A stretch of 64,000 nucleotides of DNA from Amycolatopsis australiensis (lineage in GTDB: Bacteria > Actinomycetota > Actinomycetes > Mycobacteriales > Pseudonocardiaceae): contig NZ_FPJG01000006.1 in NCBI RefSeq assembly GCF_900119165.1, positions 1,240,001-1,304,000 on the forward strand, in the 5' to 3' direction. Under the pieces are notes generated by a model. The model worked only from the letters and a program-made list of their open reading frames with translations. It made no database searches and was not told the DNA's origin. Every line of letters starts with the position of its first letter. Within the stretch, counting starts at the first letter, position 1. A program made the position numbers and the translations under genes. Below are positions 1 to 8,130 of the stretch, piece by piece.

Positions 1-4
1 ATCG

Positions 5-20
5 ATGTTGACGTCAACAT
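5..20. promoter_or_regulatory. 16-bp perfect palindrome, operator-like
   Basis: The sequence ATGTTGACGTCAACAT is perfectly self-complementary (8-bp arms, no spacer). It lies 43 bp beyond the stop codon of the molybdopterin oxidoreductase, at the window edge, so it probably belongs to the promoter of a gene to the left that is not visible. Symmetry of this kind is typical of TetR or MerR operators; which regulator binds cannot be told. Confidence 0.4.
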
Positions 21-62
21 GCCCGGCCGAGAATCCTCCCGGACCGCGTGCGGTGTCAAGCG

Positions 63-2198
63 TCAGACGGGGGCGACCTCGACCGGAATTCCGTTCAACA
101 CCGACGTTCCGGACGGAACGTCCAGCAGCGTCTCGTCGGCGACCAGGTTCGAGTTCACGCCCGGGTTCGCGCGCGCCACCCGGGTCCGCGAGCCGTCGAC
201 GTCGTGGCCCCAGCCGTGCGGGATGCTGACCACGCCCGGCCGGACCTCGTCGCTGACCTCGACCGGAACCTCCAGCTGGCCGGCGCGGGACGTCACCGAC
301 GCGAGTGCGCCGTCCGTGAGGCCGAGGCGGGCCGCGTCTTCGGGGTGGACCAGCACCGTGCACCGGTTGCCGCCGCGGACCAGTGGCTTCAGGTTGTGCA
401 TCCACGAGTTGTTCGAGCTGAGGTGCCGTCGTCCGATCAGCACGAGCCCGTCGTCGGCGGGCTTCGCCAGTTCCTCGCGCAGGCGCGGGACGTCGGCGAC
501 GACCGGTTCGGGCGCCAGCTCGATCCGGCCCGACGCGGTGCACAGCACTTCCGGGATCCGGGGCTTCAGCGGCCCGAAGTCCAGCCCGTGCGGTGCCGCT
601 TCGAGGTCGGCGAGCGTGACGTCGTAGGGGCCGGCGCGCAGCAGCAGGTCGACCAGCCGGGCGGGACCGGTGCGGTCGCCGGTGACCTCGATGCCGTTGC
701 GGCGCGCGGTTTCCGCGGCGACGAAGCCGTCGAGCGCCGCGACGTCCGCTTCGGGGCCCTGACCGGCGACGATGCCGGTGAGTCGCAGCATCGTCTCCCA
801 CTCCTGCGGCAGCGGCGACGGGAGCGTCGCCGGCGTCCAGTTGGCGACGTTGCGCACCGAAAGCTGGTAGAAGGCCAGGTCGAAGTGCGGACGTTCGAGC
901 GGCGACGGGCCGGGCAGGATGACGTCGGCCTGGCGGGACGTCTCGTTCAGGTAGACGTCGACGGAGATCATGAAGTCGAGGTTCTTCAGGGCTTCGCTCA
1001 GCCGCCCGGCGTTGGGCGTGCTCAGGCACGGGTTGCCGCTGACGGTGATCAGCGCGCGGACCTGGCCGTCGCCCGGGGTTTCGATCTCGTCGGCGAGGGT
1101 GGCGACCGGCAGCTCGCCGACGACCTCGGGATAGCCGCGCACACGGCTGCGCCAGCGCCCGACGGCGAACGGCCGCCGGTTCCCGGTCGGCTGGCACGCG
1201 GCCAGCGGGAACATCGCGCCACCCGGCCGGTCGAGGTTGCCGGTGAGCACGTTGAGGACGTCGACCAGCCAGCTCGCCAGCGTGCCGAAAGCCTGCGTCG
1301 TGGTGCCGATCCGGCCGTAGACCACGGCGTTCCCGGTGGCCAGTTCGCGGGCCATCCGGCGGATTTCGGTGGCGTCGACGCCGGTGCGCGGCGCGACGGC
1401 TTCGGGGGTGAAGGGCTGGGCCAGCGCGCGGACGTCGTCGAGGCCGTTCAGGTGCTCGCGCAGCCGGCCCGGGTCGACGCGGTCTTCGGCGAACAGGACG
1501 TTGACCAGCGCGAACAGCAGCAGTGCGTCGGTACCGGGCCGGATGGCGTGGTGCTCGTCGGCGAACCGCGCGGTGCGGGTGCGGCGCGGATCGACGACGA
1601 CGATCTTGCCGCCGCGTTCGCGGATCCCGCGCAGCCGCCCGCGGATGTCCGGCGCGGTCATCAGGCTGCCGTTGGAGACGAGCGGGTTGGCGCCGAGGAT
1701 CAGCAGGTGACGCGTGCGGTCGAGGTCGGGGACCGGGATGGCGAGCGGGTCACCGAACATGGTGCCGGCCGAGTAGTGCTTCGGCATCTGGTCGACCGAC
1801 GTCGCGCTGTAGAAGTTCTTGGTGCCCAAGGCTTTGTAGAGCACGCGGCCGTACAGCGTCAGCGCGATGTTGTGGACGCCGGGGTTGCCCGCGTACACCG
1901 CGACGGCGTCCCGGCCGTACTGCTCGATGATCGGCGGGAGACGGCGGTGGATCTCGTCGTAGGCCTCCTGCCAGCTCACCTCGACGAACTCGCCGTCCCG
2001 CTTGAGCAGCGGCGCGGTCAGCCGGTCGGGGTCGTGGTGCAGTGCGCCGAGCGACGCGCCCTTCGGGCAGATGTAGCCCTTGGAGAAGACGTCCTGCTCG
2101 TCGCCGGTGACCCGGGTGACCTGCCGGTTCTCGTCGAGCGTCACCTCGAGCCCGCAGGTGGCTTCGCACAGCGGGCAGGTGACGTGAGCAGTGGTCAT
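63..2198 (-). CDS. molybdopterin-dependent oxidoreductase with N-terminal [4Fe-4S] site
   Basis: A 711-aa protein of the formate dehydrogenase / nitrate reductase (DMSO reductase) superfamily, binding a bis-molybdopterin cofactor. Cys8, Cys11, Cys15 and Cys44 form the N-terminal [4Fe-4S] pattern C-x2-C-x3-C-x28-C followed by PKG. The middle holds the Mo-cofactor folds (ILGANPLVSNGS, VVDPRRTRTA) and the end the C-terminal pterin-binding barrel. In the expected active-site region I read SATSVDQ, with no Cys or selenocysteine ligand. There is no Tat signal, so it should be cytoplasmic. No electron-transfer subunit or cofactor-synthesis gene is adjacent, so it probably works with a generic reductant. 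The substrate cannot be assigned. ATG at 2198; a TetR-type palindrome lies just upstream, shared with the divergent GH76 gene. Confidence 0.9.
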   Translation of the reverse strand: MTTAHVTCPLCEATCGLEVTLDENRQVTRVTGDEQDVFSKGYICPKGASLGALHHDPDRLTAPLLKRDGEFVEVSWQEAYDEIHRRLPPIIEQYGRDAVAVYAGNPGVHNIALTLYGRVLYKALGTKNFYSATSVDQMPKHYSAGTMFGDPLAIPVPDLDRTRHLLILGANPLVSNGSLMTAPDIRGRLRGIRERGGKIVVVDPRRTRTARFADEHHAIRPGTDALLLFALVNVLFAEDRVDPGRLREHLNGLDDVRALAQPFTPEAVAPRTGVDATEIRRMARELATGNAVVYGRIGTTTQAFGTLASWLVDVLNVLTGNLDRPGGAMFPLAACQPTGNRRPFAVGRWRSRVRGYPEVVGELPVATLADEIETPGDGQVRALITVSGNPCLSTPNAGRLSEALKNLDFMISVDVYLNETSRQADVILPGPSPLERPHFDLAFYQLSVRNVANWTPATLPSPLPQEWETMLRLTGIVAGQGPEADVAALDGFVAAETARRNGIEVTGDRTGPARLVDLLLRAGPYDVTLADLEAAPHGLDFGPLKPRIPEVLCTASGRIELAPEPVVADVPRLREELAKPADDGLVLIGRRHLSSNNSWMHNLKPLVRGGNRCTVLVHPEDAARLGLTDGALASVTSRAGQLEVPVEVSDEVRPGVVSIPHGWGHDVDGSRTRVARANPGVNSNLVADETLLDVPSGTSVLNGIPVEVAPV

Positions 2199-2207
2199 GG
2201 CCAGTCA

Positions 2208-2225
2208 ACATACCGAGCGGTATGT
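2208..2225. promoter_or_regulatory. perfect TetR-type operator in divergent promoter
   Basis: ACATACCG-AG-CGGTATGT is an 18-bp perfect inverted repeat (8-bp arms, 2-bp centre). It lies 9 bp upstream of the molybdopterin oxidoreductase ATG and 24 bp upstream of the GH76 ATG. The TACCG..CGGTA core is common in TetR-family operators. No tetR gene is adjacent. Confidence 0.6.
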
Positions 2226-2249
2226 CGATGGGCAAGGCACGATTGTGCC

Positions 2250-3242
2250 ATGGACGTCTCGGCTGCCGAACGCGCGGTGACCTCCCGGCACCTGCGCCGG
2301 GTGTGGGCGCTGCCCGCAACCGTGCTGGGCCGCAGCGGCTGGCCACCTTCGCTCGGGCAGCGGCTGCACTGGCACTGGAACTACTGGTGGCAGGCCCACC
2401 TGCTGGACACGCTGGTCGACGCCCAGCTGCGCGCGCCGTCGCCGGCGCGGCTGAGGTTGATCCGCTCGTTCGTCCGTTCGGTGCGGCTGCGCAACTTCGG
2501 CAAGTGGACGAACGACTACTACGACGACATCGCATGGCTCGGCCTTGCGCTGCAACGGGTTTCGTCGCTCGGCATCGACGTGGGCCCGGCACTGGCGGCG
2601 ATCGACACGCAGCTGCTGTCGGGCTGGACAGCGGCGGCGGGTGGCGGAATCTGGTGGCGTCGCGGCGACGACTTCAAGAACGCCCCGGCCAACGGCCCGG
2701 CGGCAATCTTCCACGCCCGATCGGGAAAGCTCCCACGCGCCCGCGCCATGACGGACTGGCTTTCGTCCACATTGGTCGACCCGGCGACGGGACTCGTCTG
2801 GGACGGAATCCGCGCGGACACGGGCGAGCTGGTGAAGCACATCTATACGTACTGCCAAGGGGTTTACCTGGGCGCGTGCCTGGAGCTGTCCGAAGTGGAC
2901 AATGCGGCGCGCACGGTCCGCGCGGTGGCCGGGCACTGCGCACCGGAAGGAGTGATCCGAGGCCAGGGAGGCGGCGACGGCGGCCTGTTCGCGGCGATCC
3001 TGGCCCGCTACCTGGCCTTGGCAGCGCGGTCCCTGCCGGGCCCGGAGGCAGCGACGGCCCGGTCGTTGGTGCTGAAGTCGGCAGCGGCCTGCTGGTCAGG
3101 CGCGGCGGAGGGCCCGCTGTTCAGCGCGTACTGGGACCGCCCGGCACCATGGCCGTTGCCGGAAGACGCACCGGAACGCGACCTGTCGGTCCAGGTGGGC
3201 GGCTGGATGCTGCTGGAAGCCGCCGCGACGCTGGCGGACTGA
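2250..3242 (+). CDS. glycoside hydrolase family 76 protein (putative alpha-1,6-mannanase)
   Basis: A 330-aa protein with the GH76 hallmarks: the adjacent aspartates Asp92-Asp93 in YYDDIAW, which are the catalytic pair in characterised GH76 mannanases, and a later ANGPAAIFHARSGK segment matching the alpha/alpha-toroid core. Family members cleave alpha-1,6-mannosyl linkages, in actinobacteria presumably mannan or lipomannan. No signal peptide is visible from this start, so it is either cytoplasmic or exported atypically. ATG 2250 follows the shared palindrome; the longer upstream reading frame is an antisense shadow of the oxidoreductase. A GH76 gene near fba and a DedA gene also occurs, as I recall, in mycobacteria (Rv0365c). 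Confidence 0.85.
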   Translation: MDVSAAERAVTSRHLRRVWALPATVLGRSGWPPSLGQRLHWHWNYWWQAHLLDTLVDAQLRAPSPARLRLIRSFVRSVRLRNFGKWTNDYYDDIAWLGLALQRVSSLGIDVGPALAAIDTQLLSGWTAAAGGGIWWRRGDDFKNAPANGPAAIFHARSGKLPRARAMTDWLSSTLVDPATGLVWDGIRADTGELVKHIYTYCQGVYLGACLELSEVDNAARTVRAVAGHCAPEGVIRGQGGGDGGLFAAILARYLALAARSLPGPEAATARSLVLKSAAACWSGAAEGPLFSAYWDRPAPWPLPEDAPERDLSVQVGGWMLLEAAATLAD

Positions 3243-3243
3243 C

Positions 3244-4110
3244 TCAGCACCCGCAGGAAGCGCCGTGCAGGAAGCGGGGTGTCAGCAACGCCGTCTCCGG
3301 GGGACGGTCCGGGTCCGCCATCCGGGACAGCAGCAGCTGCACCGCCCGGCGTCCGATGTCCGCCACCGGCTGGGCCAGCGTCGTCACCGCCGGGCTCACC
3401 CGGCGGGCCCAGTCCATGTCGCCGTAGCCCACCAACGCCAGCTCCGAGCCGATCTTGATGCCCCGGCGGTGGGCTTCGTACTGGACGCCCACCAGCATCG
3501 ACTCGTCCGCCACCACCAGCGCTGTCGGGGAGGGCCAGCCGTCCAGGAGCTTGGCCGTCGCGCGGGCCGCTCCGCCCGGGGTCGACAGGCCGCACTCCAC
3601 CAGTTCGCGGTTGAAGCGCAGGCCCGCCTGCTCCAGGCCCAGCCGGTAGCCGCGGACGCGCTCGCGGCTCGTGCCCAGGCCCTCGTCGCCCGAAATCAGG
3701 CCGATCTTGCGGTGCCGTCGCTCCGTCAGGTGGCGGACCAGCGACGCCACCGCGTGCACGCTCTCCGTGCCCACCTGGTCGACGTCGTTGCGCGCGGTGA
3801 GCCGGTCGACCAGCACGGTCGGCACGCCCATCCGGACCAGGCCGTTGATCACCGCTTCGTCGCCCGCCGACGGCACCAGCAGCACGCCGTCGACGAGGTC
3901 GGCCCGCAGCGCGCGGACCACCGCCGCTTCCTCACTGACCGTGTCGCCCGTGTCCGCCAGCGTGACGTCGCAGCCGGCTTGCGCCGCGGCCGCCCTGATC
4001 GAGCGCAGCAGCTCACCCGAGTAGGGGTTCGCGTGCACACCCATCGCGACGCCGATCCGGTAGGTGACCGGGGGGTCCCACAACCGGAGCTCCGGCGAAA
4101 GTGCGGTCAT
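3244..4110 (-). CDS. LacI-type sugar-binding protein lacking the helix-turn-helix domain
   Basis: A protein of about 288 aa equivalent to the effector-binding, periplasmic-binding-protein-like part of a LacI/GalR regulator (VTYRIGVAMGVHANPY, DGVLLVPSAGDEAV, DQVGTESVHA, ending GASCGC). It is clearly paralogous to the adjacent full-length LacI protein (shared VLVDRL, VDQVG, RVRGYRLGLEQ/G stretches) but has no DNA-binding helix-turn-helix or hinge. The frame is open only back to 4180, where the neighbour's stop codon lies, so the missing domain was not lost to a nearby frameshift. Start: ATG 4110, close behind GAGGG; TTG 4149 is an alternative that adds 13 residues. It could form inactive heterodimers with its paralogue or act as a soluble sugar sensor; this is inference. 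Confidence 0.75.
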   Translation of the reverse strand: MTALSPELRLWDPPVTYRIGVAMGVHANPYSGELLRSIRAAAAQAGCDVTLADTGDTVSEEAAVVRALRADLVDGVLLVPSAGDEAVINGLVRMGVPTVLVDRLTARNDVDQVGTESVHAVASLVRHLTERRHRKIGLISGDEGLGTSRERVRGYRLGLEQAGLRFNRELVECGLSTPGGAARATAKLLDGWPSPTALVVADESMLVGVQYEAHRRGIKIGSELALVGYGDMDWARRVSPAVTTLAQPVADIGRRAVQLLLSRMADPDRPPETALLTPRFLHGASCGC

Positions 4111-4179
4111 AAGCCCTCGCAGACGCTCAGCGGAAAGGTATCCGCTCAACGCCCGCGGGATGACACGAAAACCGCAGAA

Positions 4180-5217
4180 TCACTGATGTGAGTGAATCGG
4201 CGGGCAGCCACACGACTCACGATGACGCAGAGTGGGTGCCAGCCGGACCGTCTCGGCCTGCCGGGACGGGTCGTTGATCCGGGCGAGCAGCAGCCGCACC
4301 GCCTGCCGGCCGATCTCCTGGATCGGCTGCGCCATCGTGGTCAGCGGCGGATCCACGAGGTCCGCCCACTCGACGTCGTCGTAGACCACCACCGGCAGGT
4401 CACGCCCGATGCGCAGGCCACGCCGCCGCGCCTCGTGCAGCACCCCGACCATCATGCTGTCGTTCCCGACGACCAGCGCCGTGGGCGGCTCGGGCAGCGC
4501 CAGCAGCGTGCTCAACGCGAGCGCCCCGCCGTCGCGTGAGGAGTTCCCGCAGGCCACGAGCTCGGACGACCACGTCAGCCCGGACCGGCCGAGCCCCAGC
4601 CGGTAGCCGAGCACGCGCTCCTCGCTCGTCGACAGCCCCGGCGCGCCGCTGATCATCCCGATCCGCCGGTGCCCGAGCGTCGCCAGGTGCGCGGTGAGCG
4701 CCGACGTCGCCTGGATGTTCTCCGACCCGACCTGGTCGACGTCGGTGCGGGTGGCCAGCCGGTCGATCAGCACCGTCGGCACGTCCAGCGACACCAGCTC
4801 GCCGATCACCGGTCCGTCGCCGGGCGCGGGCGTGATGAGCAGGCCGTCGACGCGCCGGGAACGCAGCGCCCGCACCGTGTCACGCTCGGTGCCGGCGGTG
4901 TCGTGCGTGTCGGCCAGCAGCACGGTGTACCCGTGGGCGGACGCCTCTCGCTCGATCGCCTGCATCAGCGTCGCGAAGTACGGGTTGGCCACCAGCGAGA
5001 TCGCCATCCCGATCGACCGCGTCCCGCCGGTGACCAGGGAACGAGCGATCGCGTCACCGGTGTAGCCGGTGGCCTCGATCGCCCGCAGCACGGCCGCCTT
5101 GGTGTCCTCGGCGACCGCCCGCGTCCCGTTCACGACGTGCGAGACGGTCGTGATCGAGACGCCGGCGAGTTCGGCGATGTCGCGCTGGGTGGGTCGCGAC
5201 GACCTCGGCTGAGGCAT
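4180..5217 (-). CDS. LacI family transcriptional regulator of the adjacent sugar operon
   Basis: A full-length LacI/GalR repressor of 345 aa. The N-terminal helix-turn-helix is at residues 10-31 (TQRDIAELAGVSITTVSHVV, then NG), followed by the hinge and a periplasmic-binding-protein-type sugar domain ending in RESCGC. ATG 5217 is preceded by AAAGGA at good spacing; the longer frame to 5310 merely translates the operator. It is divergent from the ABC sugar operon, and a 24-bp perfect palindrome lies in the 104-bp gap, so autoregulation and repression of the operon relieved by a sugar ligand are likely. Followed after a short gap by its domain-less paralogue, probably co-transcribed. Confidence 0.92.
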   Translation of the reverse strand: MPQPRSSRPTQRDIAELAGVSITTVSHVVNGTRAVAEDTKAAVLRAIEATGYTGDAIARSLVTGGTRSIGMAISLVANPYFATLMQAIEREASAHGYTVLLADTHDTAGTERDTVRALRSRRVDGLLITPAPGDGPVIGELVSLDVPTVLIDRLATRTDVDQVGSENIQATSALTAHLATLGHRRIGMISGAPGLSTSEERVLGYRLGLGRSGLTWSSELVACGNSSRDGGALALSTLLALPEPPTALVVGNDSMMVGVLHEARRRGLRIGRDLPVVVYDDVEWADLVDPPLTTMAQPIQEIGRQAVRLLLARINDPSRQAETVRLAPTLRHRESCGCPPIHSHQ

Positions 5218-5231
5218 GCCAGTCCTTTCCG

Positions 5232-5255
5232 GCAAGCGTTTGCGCAAACGCTTGC
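5232..5255. promoter_or_regulatory. LacI-family operator, 24-bp perfect palindrome
   Basis: Each half reads GCAAGCGTTTGC, and the two halves are exact reverse complements with no spacer. The core AAGCGTTTGCGCAAACGCTT is a textbook LacI/GalR operator with the central CG pair. It lies 14 bp upstream of the lacI start and 66 bp upstream of the binding-protein start, so one site can control both directions. Confidence 0.85.
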
Positions 5256-5321
5256 GTCCACGCTGCAGTCTGTCTACCTTCCCGACCATCGGCAAGCCCT
5301 CGATCACCAAGGGTGGAAATC

Positions 5322-6338
5322 ATGAGACAGCGAAGTCTCACCGCACTCACGCTGGCCGCCGTCCTCGCCGCGACGACCGGGTGCACGGTCGAACGCCACT
5401 GGGGCGGCAACACGAACACCGGCGGGAGCGGCAAAGCGAAGGTCGGCCTGGTCACCAAGACCGACACCAACCCGTACTTCGTCGAGCTGCGCAACGCCGC
5501 GAGAGCCGCCGCGCAGGCCAACGGCGCCGACTTCAGCGCCCTCGCCGGCCAGTTCGACGGCGACAACGACGGCCAGGTGCGCGCCATCGAGAACCTCCGG
5601 CAGCAGGGCGCGAACACGATCCTCATCACGCCGAGTTCGTCGACCGGCGTGCTCAAGGCGATCAAGGATGCCCGCGACGCCGGCGTCCTGGTCATCGCCC
5701 TCGACACCGCCACCGAACCGCCCGACGCGGTCGACGCCACCTTCGCCACCGACAACTTCGCCGCGGGCGAGCAGCAGGGCGCCTACGTCAAGGCCGCGCT
5801 CAAGGGCGTTCCGCCCAAGCTGCTCATGGTCGACGGCACCGCCGGCAGCTCGGTCGACACCCAGCGCCACGGCGGCTTCCTCAAGGGCATCGGGCTGACC
5901 GACGGCTCGCCCGAGATCAAGGGCCACACCGCCGCCAACGGCGACCAGAGCCTCGCCCAGCAGGGCATGGAGAACCTGCTGCAGCGCAGCACCGACATCA
6001 ACGCCGTCTACTCGATGAACGAGCCGATGGGCCGCGGCGCGTACGCGGCGCTGAAGGCCCGAGGGCTGACCGGGCAGATCGTGATGGGCTCGATCGACGG
6101 CGGCTGCGAAGGCGTCCAGAACGTCAAGGACGGCCAGTTCGCCGCGACCGTCATGCAGTTCCCGAAGAAGATGGCCGAGCAGGGCGTGCTCGCCGCCGTC
6201 GAATACGCCAAGACCGGGAAGAAGCCGTCGGGTTTCGTCAACACCGGGTCGGCCGTGATCACCGACAAGCCCGTGCCCGGCGTCGAAAGCCACGACACCG
6301 CGTGGGGCCTGCAGAACTGCTGGGGAGGCAACAAATGA
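5322..6338 (+). CDS. sugar ABC transporter substrate-binding lipoprotein (FrcB-like)
   Basis: A 338-aa extracytoplasmic sugar-binding lipoprotein of the ribose/fructose (Peripla_BP_4) class. The signal peptide ends in the lipobox LAATTGC, with Cys21 as the lipidated residue. The mature domain starts KVGLVTKTDTNPYF and contains GQFDGDNDGQVRAIENL and MNEPMGRGAY, like FrcB fructose-binding proteins. ATG 5322 follows GGTGGA. First gene of a six-gene operon; its TGA overlaps the permease ATG. Likely repressed by the divergent LacI protein. The exact sugar (fructose, ribose, mannose or another monosaccharide) is inferred from family similarity only. Confidence 0.92.
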   Translation: MRQRSLTALTLAAVLAATTGCTVERHWGGNTNTGGSGKAKVGLVTKTDTNPYFVELRNAARAAAQANGADFSALAGQFDGDNDGQVRAIENLRQQGANTILITPSSSTGVLKAIKDARDAGVLVIALDTATEPPDAVDATFATDNFAAGEQQGAYVKAALKGVPPKLLMVDGTAGSSVDTQRHGGFLKGIGLTDGSPEIKGHTAANGDQSLAQQGMENLLQRSTDINAVYSMNEPMGRGAYAALKARGLTGQIVMGSIDGGCEGVQNVKDGQFAATVMQFPKKMAEQGVLAAVEYAKTGKKPSGFVNTGSAVITDKPVPGVESHDTAWGLQNCWGGNK

Positions 6339-7324
6339 CCACGGCAGTGGCCACCAAGGAACGTGAGTCCCTCGGCGAGTTCTTCCTCCGCGCCCCGGCG
6401 ATCGGGCCGGCGCTCGCGCTGGTCGTCGCCGTCGTGGTGTTCTCGCTGGCCACGGACACGTTCTTCGACCTCGACAACCTGTCCACGGTGGTCCAGCAGT
6501 CGCTGGTCGTCGGGACGCTCGCGCTGGGACAGACGCTCGTCATCCTCATCGCGGGCATCGACCTGTCGAACGCGTCCTCGATGGTCGTCGCGACGCTGAT
6601 CATGGCGAAGCTGGCCGCGGCGGGCACGAACGGCTTCGTCGCGCTGCTCGCCGGCGTCGTGCTGACCGTCATCGTCGGCATCTTCATCGGCTCGCTCGCC
6701 ACGCGGATCAAGCTGCCGGCGTTCATCATCACGCTCGGCACGTTCACCATGCTGACCGCGGTGTCGAAGCTGATCGCCGGCGGTCAGGCGGTGCCGGTGA
6801 CCGACGGGCTGCTGCAGTGGCTCGGCACCAAGCGCTACCTCTTCGGCGGCATCCCGATCACCTACGGCATGACGCTGGCGCTGCTGATGTACCTCGGGAT
6901 CTGGTACGCGCTGACGAAAACGGCGTGGGGCAAGCACGTCTACGCGGTCGGCAACGCGCCGGAGTCGGCGCGGCTGTCCGGCATCAAGGTCAACCGCACG
7001 GTGCTGTCGGTGTACATCGTGGCCGGGCTGACCTTCGGGATCGCCGCCTGGCAGGCGCTCGGCCGGACCCCGAACGCCGACCCGAACCAGTTCCAGCTCG
7101 GCAACCTCGACTCGATCACCGCCGTCGTCCTCGGCGGCACGAGCCTGTTCGGTGGCCGCGGTTCGGTGCTCGGGACGCTGATGGGCGCGCTGGTCGTGGC
7201 CGTGCTGCGGTCGGGCCTCACGCAGATGAACGTCGACGGCAACTACCAGGACCTCGCCACCGGCGCCCTGCTCATCGCCGCCGTCGTGGTGGACCGGATC
7301 GCGAGGAGGCAGCAGCAGTCATGA
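6335..7324 (+). CDS. sugar ABC transporter permease (FrcC/RbsC-like)
   Basis: A 329-aa integral membrane permease of the branched-chain amino acid/ribose superfamily (BPD_transp_2) with roughly 8-10 membrane segments. Typical motifs are LGQTLVILIAGIDLS near residue 70, the GNAPESARLSGIKV loop that contacts the ATPase, and GGTSLFGGRGS near the C-terminus. The start ATG overlaps the preceding stop as ATGA, and its own end overlaps the ATPase ATG, indicating translational coupling. It forms the translocation channel for the sugar delivered by the binding lipoprotein. Confidence 0.92.
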   Translation: MTTAVATKERESLGEFFLRAPAIGPALALVVAVVVFSLATDTFFDLDNLSTVVQQSLVVGTLALGQTLVILIAGIDLSNASSMVVATLIMAKLAAAGTNGFVALLAGVVLTVIVGIFIGSLATRIKLPAFIITLGTFTMLTAVSKLIAGGQAVPVTDGLLQWLGTKRYLFGGIPITYGMTLALLMYLGIWYALTKTAWGKHVYAVGNAPESARLSGIKVNRTVLSVYIVAGLTFGIAAWQALGRTPNADPNQFQLGNLDSITAVVLGGTSLFGGRGSVLGTLMGALVVAVLRSGLTQMNVDGNYQDLATGALLIAAVVVDRIARRQQQS

Positions 7325-8130
7325 CCGAACCGATCCTCCAGGCCCGTGGCCTGGTCAAGCGCTACGGCCGGGTGACCGCCATCGACGGCGCCGACTTCGA
7401 CCTGCTGCCCGGCGAGGTGCTCGCCGTGGTCGGCGACAACGGCGCCGGGAAGTCCTCGCTCATCAAAGCCCTTTCCGGGGCGCTGATTCCCGACGCGGGC
7501 GAGATCAAAGTGGACGGTCGGACCGTCCACTTCAAATCCCCTTTGGACGCTCGGCACTACGGCATCGAGACGGTCTACCAGGACCTCGCCGTCGCGCCCG
7601 CGCTCGACATCGCGTCGAACATGTTCCTCGGGCGCGAGAAGCGGCTCAAGGGACCGTTCGGGCTGTTCCGCAAGCTCGACACCGCGACCATGCGGAAAGA
7701 GGCGCAACGGATCCTCGACGAGCTGGGCATCAACATCAAGTCGATCTCCCAGCCCGTCGAGACGCTTTCCGGCGGGCAGCGGCAGGGTGTCGCGGTGGCC
7801 CGCGCGGCCGCGTTCGGCACGAAGGCCGTGATCATGGACGAGCCCACCGCCGCCCTCGGCGTCGCCGAGTCCGGCAAGGTGCTCGACCTGATCGGCCGGA
7901 TCCGCGACCGCGGCCTGCCGGTGGTGCTGATCAGCCACAACATGCCGCACGTGTTCGACATCGCCGACCGCATCCATGTGCATCGCCTCGGCAAGCGCGT
8001 CGCGGTCGTCTCGCCGAAGACGCATTCGATGAACCAGGTCGTCGGCCTGCTCACGGGTGCCCTGCGGCTCAACGAGAACGGCGAAGTGGAAGAAGCGGCC
8101 GCCGCGACGCACGTGGCCGGCTTGAAGTGA
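7321..8130 (+). CDS. sugar ABC transporter ATP-binding protein (FrcA-like, single NBD)
   Basis: A 269-aa ATPase with Walker A GDNGAGKSS, ABC signature LSGGQRQ, Walker B AVIMDEPTAAL and switch histidine ISHN. It has one nucleotide-binding domain, unlike the tandem ~500-aa RbsA/XylG type, so it should act as a homodimer; single-domain ATPases of this kind are seen in Frc fructose systems. ATG at 7321 overlaps the permease stop; its TGA overlaps the GTG start of the PfkB kinase. The C-terminal tail after MNQVVGLLTGA is Ala/Glu-rich and probably dispensable. Confidence 0.92.
   Translation: MTEPILQARGLVKRYGRVTAIDGADFDLLPGEVLAVVGDNGAGKSSLIKALSGALIPDAGEIKVDGRTVHFKSPLDARHYGIETVYQDLAVAPALDIASNMFLGREKRLKGPFGLFRKLDTATMRKEAQRILDELGINIKSISQPVETLSGGQRQGVAVARAAAFGTKAVIMDEPTAALGVAESGKVLDLIGRIRDRGLPVVLISHNMPHVFDIADRIHVHRLGKRVAVVSPKTHSMNQVVGLLTGALRLNENGEVEEAAAATHVAGLK

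Noticed and set aside
48..2249. Long plus-strand open frame opposite the molybdopterin oxidoreductase
   Set aside because: Arg/Val/Asp-rich shadow typical of high-G+C antisense frames; only its last part, from ATG 2250, encodes a real protein (GH76).
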